From Phaseolus vulgaris (lineage: Eukaryota; Streptophyta; Magnoliopsida; Fabales; Fabaceae), in the NCBI RefSeq assembly GCF_000499845.2, contig NC_023750.2:34834699-34898698 (forward strand): 64,000 nucleotides of DNA, written 5' to 3'. The position numbers were made by a program, and so were the translations under genes. Position 1 is the first letter of the stretch; each line of letters starts with the position of its first letter. The notes beneath the pieces were generated by a model, which worked only from the letters and a program-made list of their open reading frames with translations, searched no databases and was not told the origin of the DNA. This document shows positions 57,839 through 64,000 of this stretch, piece after piece.

Positions 57839-60554
57839 TTAAAAGAGCTTGGATTTTCTTTGTCTAGTTAACATTTCTTTCCTCATGTGTACCCAGACCC
57901 CATCTCCAGGATCAAAGATTACTTTCTTTCTTCCTTTGTTAACTTGTTTAGAATAACATTCACCTTTTCCTTCAACTTGTGCTTCAACCTTTTTATGTTG
58001 CTTTCTCACATAGTCAACCTTTGCCTGTGTATCTTTATGCTTTAAAACAGAAATGTTAGGCATAGTTAACAAATATATTGGAGTTAAAGGATTTAATCCA
58101 TACAAAATTTCAAATGGATCACAATTCGATGTGCTGTCAACAACCATATTGTAAGCAAACTCAACATGATGTAAACATAATTCTTGGATAGCCTTCACTT
58201 TTTCATAATCTACCTGAACTCCTTTGGCACTTACCACAAAATCCAAGAACGCAATTTGTTCAGTACAAAATCTGCATTTATCAAGATTAGCATACAACTT
58301 TTCTTTTCTAAGAACATTCAAAACAGCACACAAATGTTCCTCATGTAATTCCAAACTAGTGCTATAGATCAGGATGTCATCAAAATACACCACAACAAAT
58401 TTGCCCGAAAATTCTCTCAAAACATAGTTCATTAATCTCATAAAAGTGCTTGAGGCATTTGTTAGCCCAAATAGCAACACACGCCAGTCATACAATTCAT
58501 ATTTTGTTGTAAACACAGTTTTCCATTCATTCCCATTCCTAATCCTAATTTGATGGCAACCACTTCTTAAGTCAATTTTTGAAAATATACAACCACCATA
58601 CAATTCATCCATTAAATCATCTAACCTGGGAATATGGTGTTTATACTTAATGGTAATGTTATTGAGTGCTCTGCAATCTGTGCACATCCTCCAATAACCA
58701 TCATATTTAGGCACCAAAATTACTGGAACAACACATGGGCTCATGGTCTCTTGTACCCATCCTTTGTTCATCAATTCTTCAACTTGAGTTTGGATTTCCT
58801 GCAAAACAGAATCAACACTAGGAAGAAAATTAATTTGGTTAGAATGGTCAGCAACCAAAGTGTTGTCTTTGCAATAAGGTAAAATAAAGAGGTTTGCTAG
58901 AAAGTAGCAACTTCTTCACTTCATTCACTTTCAGTAATCCACTCATTTTTCTCTCACGTGTTTGTCTCTTTTTAGGTGTTTCACTCTTGCTCTATTTTGG
59001 TGTTTCACTCATCTCTCTTTTCTCTTGGACTCTCTTTTCTCTCAATTTGATTTTATCCTCACACACCTCTCTAGGAGATAAGGGTTTGAGAATGATCTTC
59101 TTATTATTCTGCATGAAAGAGATTTTATTGGTGAAACCATCATGAATAGCCTTGGTGTCAAACTGCCACGGTCTCCCTAACAAAATGTGAGTTGCCTCCA
59201 TTGGAACCACATCACACAAGACATTGTCATTATATTGTCCTATGGATAGGTTCACCTCCACTTGCTTACTCACTGTCATCTCTCCACCTTCACTAAGCCA
59301 TTGAAGCTTGTATGGCCTTGGGTGCGGTTTTGTCTTCAAATTCAATTTGGCAACTAGTCTTGAGCTAGCTACATTGGTGCAACTTCCTCCATCAACTATG
59401 AGTGAACATATTTTCCCTTGAATGGAACATCTAGTATGGAAAATATTTTCCCTTTGGGTTTGGTCCAAAGCTTGCATTTTGCTTCCCATAAGCCTTCGAA
59501 TCATCAACAAATCACCCTCCAATGTATCGAACTCCACCTCTACCTCTTCCTTCTCTTCTTCACTTGAAGGTTCACTGACTATTTGTGTCTTTGATAAACT
59601 GATCATATTTTTTTTTGTTGGACATTCTGAAGCATAATGTCCTCTTCCCAAGCATTTGAAACATTTTACCTCACTTGTTTTCCTTTTAGGTGGTGAGTTA
59701 CTATATCTATGAGGTGACTTCCCACTTGAAGATGTGACTGAACTTGAGGAAACTCCTTTATCCTTCATCGCCTTATCCTTCCAATTGAAATTTTTATTAT
59801 TGTTAGAACTCCTCATGATTCCCTTCCTCTTGAGTTGTTGTTCTACTTGGTTAGCCTTGTGCAACAACTCTTTCATGTCAACATACTCTTGCAGCTCCAC
59901 AACATCCCTAATATCATGATTCAATCCATTCAAAACTCTTGCCATGATTGCTTCATTTTTTTCATTCTTTCCAGCTCTAATCATGGTCACCTCCATCTCT
60001 TTAAAATACTCCTCCACACTTCTATTCCCTTGAGTCATTCTTTGAAGTTTGAGTTGCAAATCCCTATTGTAGCTTGCTGGAATATATCTCTTCCTCATAA
60101 TCCTTTTCATTTCTGCCCAAGTCTTCACCATGGGTTCCTCATATCTAATTCTCTCCCTTTGGTATTTATTCCACCAAGTTAAAGCATAAGCTGAAAATTC
60201 AGCTGCTACCAACTTCATCTTCTGCTCCTCATTGTACTCATTGCAAGCAAACACATGCTCCACTTTAATTTCCCACTCCAAGTAAGCATCAGGATCACTT
60301 TTCCCATTGAATGTGGGAATATTTAATTTTATTCCATCAATTCTCAGAGTTCTTTGTTCTCCATCATTTTCTCTTCTCCTCCTCCTATCTCCTCCTCTAT
60401 TTTCTGGATTTACTTGTTGTGCTTGCTCCATTTGATCCAACCTCTCATGGAGTCCATCACTTTGTTGTTTCATTATCCTTTCCAAGTGTTGTGTTAAGGC
60501 TTGCATCTGTAGTTGAGACAGTCCACTATCTGACGGTTCCCCTGCCATGCTCAA
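57839..60554 (-). pseudogene. E2 gag-protease-RT-integrase tail, disabled
   Basis: ATG at 60554; gag, CCHC knuckle (CFKCLGRGHYASEC) and protease (LIVDGGSCTNVAS) are intact through codon 520. A TAG at 58992-58994 (CAG in E1) and one extra base in the A-run 58881-58884 then separate gag-protease from RT. RT (58858 on) is complete with FSKIDLRSGCHQIRI and VVYFDDILIYS, runs through VDYEKVKAIQE and then joins an integrase C-terminal part (HVEFAYNMVVDSTSN, SVLKHKDTQAKVDYVRK, DPGDGVWVHMRKE). RNase H and integrase core are missing. Its lesions differ from those of E1, so each decayed separately after insertion. Confidence 0.92.
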
Positions 60555-61032
60555 GTAAACAGATTACAAATAACAATAAGTTTGGGCCTCACACCACTTT
60601 CTCACATGTTTACACTCAACACTTGTGTTTCACACAATAAGGCTTTTTTTTCTAATGATCACACTGCATTTTACCACTCTTTCTCTACTTAAGGTTCTTA
60701 CAAGAATCAAGCAATCAATAATCCAGAATCACTTTCAAAAGTAGCAATCAGAATCAATTAAAAATAATAGTAAAGAACAAAATAGTGAAGAACAATTTCA
60801 CTATCAACAAACAAGCAAGACAATAAAAAAACAGCAAGCAAAAACAATATATAGAGAAAATAAAATATGTAGACAGGACACTTTTAGAACTTTTAACAAA
60901 CACCAAGTATGCACGAAATAAACACAAAGGTTTTCTGTTTTTCTATTTTTTTTTCTATTTCGTGAACAGTAATGAGGGAAAAAAAATTCAGGATGCACAA
61001 TTATATACTCAAACCTTTGCTCTGGTACCAAC

Positions 61033-61417
61033 TGATATGAATCCAAATAGACATGACAATAAAATTGGAAATTTAGGGTTACGGAATGGAATAAATTCAA
61101 AACAGTAACGATAGAAACCTGGATAAAGGAAGGCGCCACAAACAAAGTTTGATAAGCCTAAGGATGATCGCCACAAGAATTGGTGGATTCTTGATAAGAT
61201 CGCAAGATACAGGGAAAAACCCTAGCAAAGAAACACTCTCTAAAATTATCAAAATATTCGTCCCTCTAATCTGAGTTTCAACAGTGTATAAATTACAAAG
61301 GTCTTTTCTTGTTTGTAAGAAAATAAGACGATACTACAATCCTTATATTTCAAGAATGATCATTTGTCCGCATCATTCCCTCCCTCTTGAGAAAGACCTT
61401 GGAGGATGTCCGCATCA
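61033..61417 (-). repeat. LTR D (5' LTR of E2, rearranged end)
   Basis: 385 bases. Matches LTR C up to AAGAATGATCATTTGTCC, then lacks the A/B-box segment and instead has GCATCATTCCCTCCCTCTTG (an LTR end plus purine-tract complement), a 15-base filler and a second GATGTCCGCATCA end. Confidence 0.88.
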
Positions 61418-61422
61418 AGTCT

Positions 61423-63900
61423 TCTGTTACGCATACTGCGTCGGATGGGGCGAGGGGGGGAGTAACTCGAGTCAGTCATCAGACGGTCTAAGTTATGATT
61501 GGGTTGATCCGTTTGTTTTGAAAATACCTACCAAGTTCAGGGATTCTAATACTCTAGATCAATTTTTATCTGAGACTTCTTTCGCTTGGATGCCTCTAGA
61601 TTTGATTGTATCCCGAATAGGCATCCAAAAAACTTAAGATATTTTGGCCAGCAGCTCCATCAACTAGTCGGTCAATGGTCGGTAGGGATATGAGTCTTTA
61701 GGGCATGTTTTATTGAGATCAGAATAGTCCACACTCATCTGCCACTTACCGTTAGATTTCTGGACCATTAGACGTTGGCTAGTCATGTCGTATAGTGCGC
61801 TTTTCGGATGAAACCTGCTTTTTTCCCCGAGTTTTCATTTTTTCTGAGTCACTGGTCTTGCCTCCTTATAAATAGAGAGGCGATGTGTGATGATGTCGAG
61901 GCTCACCCCTGGAATGTCGGTGGCTGTCATGCAAAGAGATTGACGTTATCCATCAAGTTCTACTGACCAATATGTGGTCATCTGGGTTCAAGGACGAACC
62001 AATGTATGATTTGTGTTCATCATCGTTGAGGGGTAAAGGCTGAAGATCTTCGCCCGCTTCCTTTCGTGCGTCGTCAAACCGAGGATCTAGATCTACGAGT
62101 ACGACCATATACTCCTTTACTTTGCTATGAGAACGGTTTTCTGCCAGACGTTCTCTTCTCTCCCGAGATTGGCCGCGCGGCGATGCTCTCCATAGTCGTC
62201 TGGTAGGTTCTATTTTTAAACTTGCGACATAACATTCACGTGAAACCTTTTGATCTACGTGGATTGTGAAGATGTCCTTAGTCGTGGATGGGAATTTCAT
62301 GGCCAGATGAGGGGTAGACATTATTGCCTTGAAACGGTTTATGGACGACGGGCCAAGTAGTATGTTGTATGAGGTATTGGCATTTACTAATAAATATCTT
62401 ATCCTTATGGTTTTCACCATACCTCTTTCTTCCCCAAACATGGTATATAAGTCGATGTATCTCCTGGTGTCTACTCTCTCGCTTGAGAATCCAACAATCT
62501 GCTTTTCATAAGGCTGAATCTCCGATTCAAGGATCCTCTTTTTCTAAAAGGTTTTCCAGTAAAGAATGTCCACTGAGCTGCCTTGATCTACCAGGACCTT
62601 AATGATTGGGAGACCGATGATTAACGGTCTCTTTGGGGAGACCGATGTACTACGACATTTATTTTGACAAATTTTTGGAAGTAACCCGCCTGGACGAGTT
62701 CTTCAACTTTGTCCTTCCAAGATTGACATCCTTCCGTTGTATGATCGTAGTTGCGATGGTACTAACAATGTTTGGACGTATCAGCGTTTCGTGAGATCTG
62801 TGACTGTTTAAGGGTCGGGATGAGTTCGACTTATGAATCCTTCCCCTTGGGACTGTGAGAGGTGTGTAACTGTGAAAACGGGGGTTGTGATTCTCTCTAA
62901 ATCGGTCAGCTTGCTTTGGTTCGGGACAGTTGCCTCTATCTTTCTCTTTCTCGCTCTCCTTACTCGTGGTTTCAGTCTGGTGTACTTTATGGTAGTCGAC
63001 ATGCTCTTCGATCTGCATGAACTTCGTGGCTCAGGTTCTTAGTTCATCCATGTCTTTGGGCGGTCTCTTGATTAAGCTTTTTGTGAACCTGCATGGACGG
63101 ATGGCCCTAACTAGGTGATGCATGGATATTTCGGGCATCAAATTTCTAATGCCCATACATACCTTGCTGAATGTCCATAAATGCTCGTAGGGATTCACCT
63201 TTTTTCTTGCTTCACATTGAGAGGGATAAGGACAACGTGTGATGCAGTCGACTGGTGGCATACTGTGTGATGAATTTCGTCGTTAGATCTTGGAAGTTCC
63301 TCATGGAATTAGTGGGAAGTTTGGTGAACCAACCGAGTGGTCCTTCTTGGAGAGAGGTAGGGAACACTTTACACCACAGCGTCTTGTCAGTTGTGTATAA
63401 GATCATTTGTGTTTTAAAGACGTTCAGGTGCCCATCTGGATCGGTACATCATAAGGTTTAATGGTTAATCCATTCCACACTGGAGGGAGTGGAGCATTGA
63501 TTATCTCATTTGTGAATGGGTGCCCTCTTTGTTATTCTTCCTCGATCAAGTCTATATTGTTCTGAGAGGTTTGGTGACTTTGGGGATTTGGTTGTGTTGA
63601 CAGATCTGGCGGTATGGCTTTGGATTGATTGGTTGTAGGGTGAGGTGTTCAGGATTGCTCTTACCGCTTAGGACTTCCGATTCGTCATAACAAATTCTCA
63701 TTATGCCATTTTAGCAGGAGCATTTCTTCGTCCTGTCAGCGTCGATCCTTCTCGTGTCGGGGTCGATCCTCCTCGTTCTTTCGTTGGTTAGCGACACTTT
63801 TCTGCCGCAACTCCTCCATCTGCGCTTGGAAGGCTTAGATTAGGGCCATTTGTTCTTTTGCTAACCGGTCATGGTTGGCGTTGTTCCTTGTTGACACCAT
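61423..63900 (-). pseudogene. Tat/Ogre-like gag-protease-partial RT, copy 2
   Basis: The gag ATG is at 63900 (MVSTRNNANHDRLAKEQM, then an EELRQK coil). Gag core: LWCKVFPTSLQEGPLGWF (~63370), FSKVCMGIRNLMPEISMHHL (~63160), RPPKDMDEL. A zinc-knuckle-like CHYHRNYDHTTEGC lies near 62750. Protease: GMVKTIRIRYLLVNANTSYN, LGPSSINRFKAIMSTPHLAM, IHVDQKVSRECYVASLKIEP (62441-61953). RT starts at ~61800 (NGKWQMSVDYSDLNKTCPKD) and ends abruptly at ~61600 after FLDAYSGYNQI; RNase H and integrase are missing. Several frameshifts and stops. 61423-61600 has no recognised coding content. Lineage inferred from the gag/protease pattern. Confidence 0.82.
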
Positions 63901-64000
63901 TGTTGTTTGTAATATGTTGCTGAAAACTGTGTTGTCTCGGTCCCATGTGATGGCATTTTCATGAAGTTCTTCTTGAATCAATGTAGAGTATGGGGCGGAA
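63901..64000 (-). other. Leader of Tat/Ogre-like copy 2
   Basis: Upstream of the gag ATG on minus. Holds TTCAAGAAGAACTTCATGAA and, two bases on, TGCCATCA (63933-63965), almost the same as the last bases of element N's LTR. The element continues beyond the window. Confidence 0.5.

Larger units (their letters stand above)
57331..61417 (-). mobile_element. E2: internally deleted gypsy-type LTR element, sister of E1
   Basis: LTR C (57331-57797, 3' LTR) and LTR D (61033-61417, 5' LTR), flanked by identical AGTCT (57326-57330 and 61418-61422). PBS GTTGGTACCAGAGC on minus (61018-61032), purine tract at 57798-57811. The interior holds gag-protease-RT and an integrase tail with the same RNase H-integrase deletion as E1. 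It sits inside Tat/Ogre-like copy 2. Confidence 0.95.

Overview
The window is nuclear DNA of a flowering plant, most likely a legume. This rests on plant-specific DUF1442 genes with a spliced intron, En/Spm (CACTA) and Tat/Ogre-like mobile elements, plant L1 LINEs, very AT-rich spacers and TATA-type LTR promoters. The species is inference. No rRNA, tRNA, CRISPR or bacterial feature was found. Only two cellular genes look intact; almost everything else is mobile DNA, often nested.

Layout. 1-3208: 3' half of a CACTA transposon (TNP2 C-terminus, broken TNPA-like gene, palindromic subterminal repeats, terminal TAGTG). 3209-4880: spacer with a LINE tail and a ~165-bp repeat that recurs near 24 kb. 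4881-21815: probable ~17-kb gene-less Helitron built from several tandem-repeat families, mainly ~19 copies of a ~465-bp satellite carrying an ACACGGGG minisatellite; a 5'-truncated L1 LINE sits inside the array with a 12-bp target duplication. 21816-25860: degenerate LTR-like repeats and microsatellites. 26006-27050: intact DUF1442 gene A (+). 27260-30150: gene-like debris and extreme AT-rich DNA. 30150-38470: decayed Tat/Ogre-like gag-protease (-) split by a complete, young, non-autonomous Ty3/gypsy element (30272-36421, TSD CAAAA). 40619-49278: three-level nest, with a decayed Transposase_24 gene split by an old gypsy element (40644-47396) that is itself split by E1 (42736-~46768). 52249-53076: intact DUF1442 gene B (-). 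54348-55415: small CACTA-like non-autonomous element. 56180-64000: second Tat/Ogre-like element (-), split by E2 (57331-61417, TSD AGTCT).

How it fits together. The two DUF1442 genes face each other, share an intron at the same place and phase, and are separated by about 25 kb of nested elements, so they look like an old duplicate pair. E1 and E2 are the same family and share one RNase H-integrase deletion junction, so they were probably copied from one deleted master and mobilised in trans. A third element (30272-36421) lost reverse transcriptase but kept a long fused reading frame. The most unusual structures are the Helitron that appears to have amplified its own terminal region into a satellite with quadruplex-capable blocks, and an antisense Pol III-type A/B box inside the E-family LTR.
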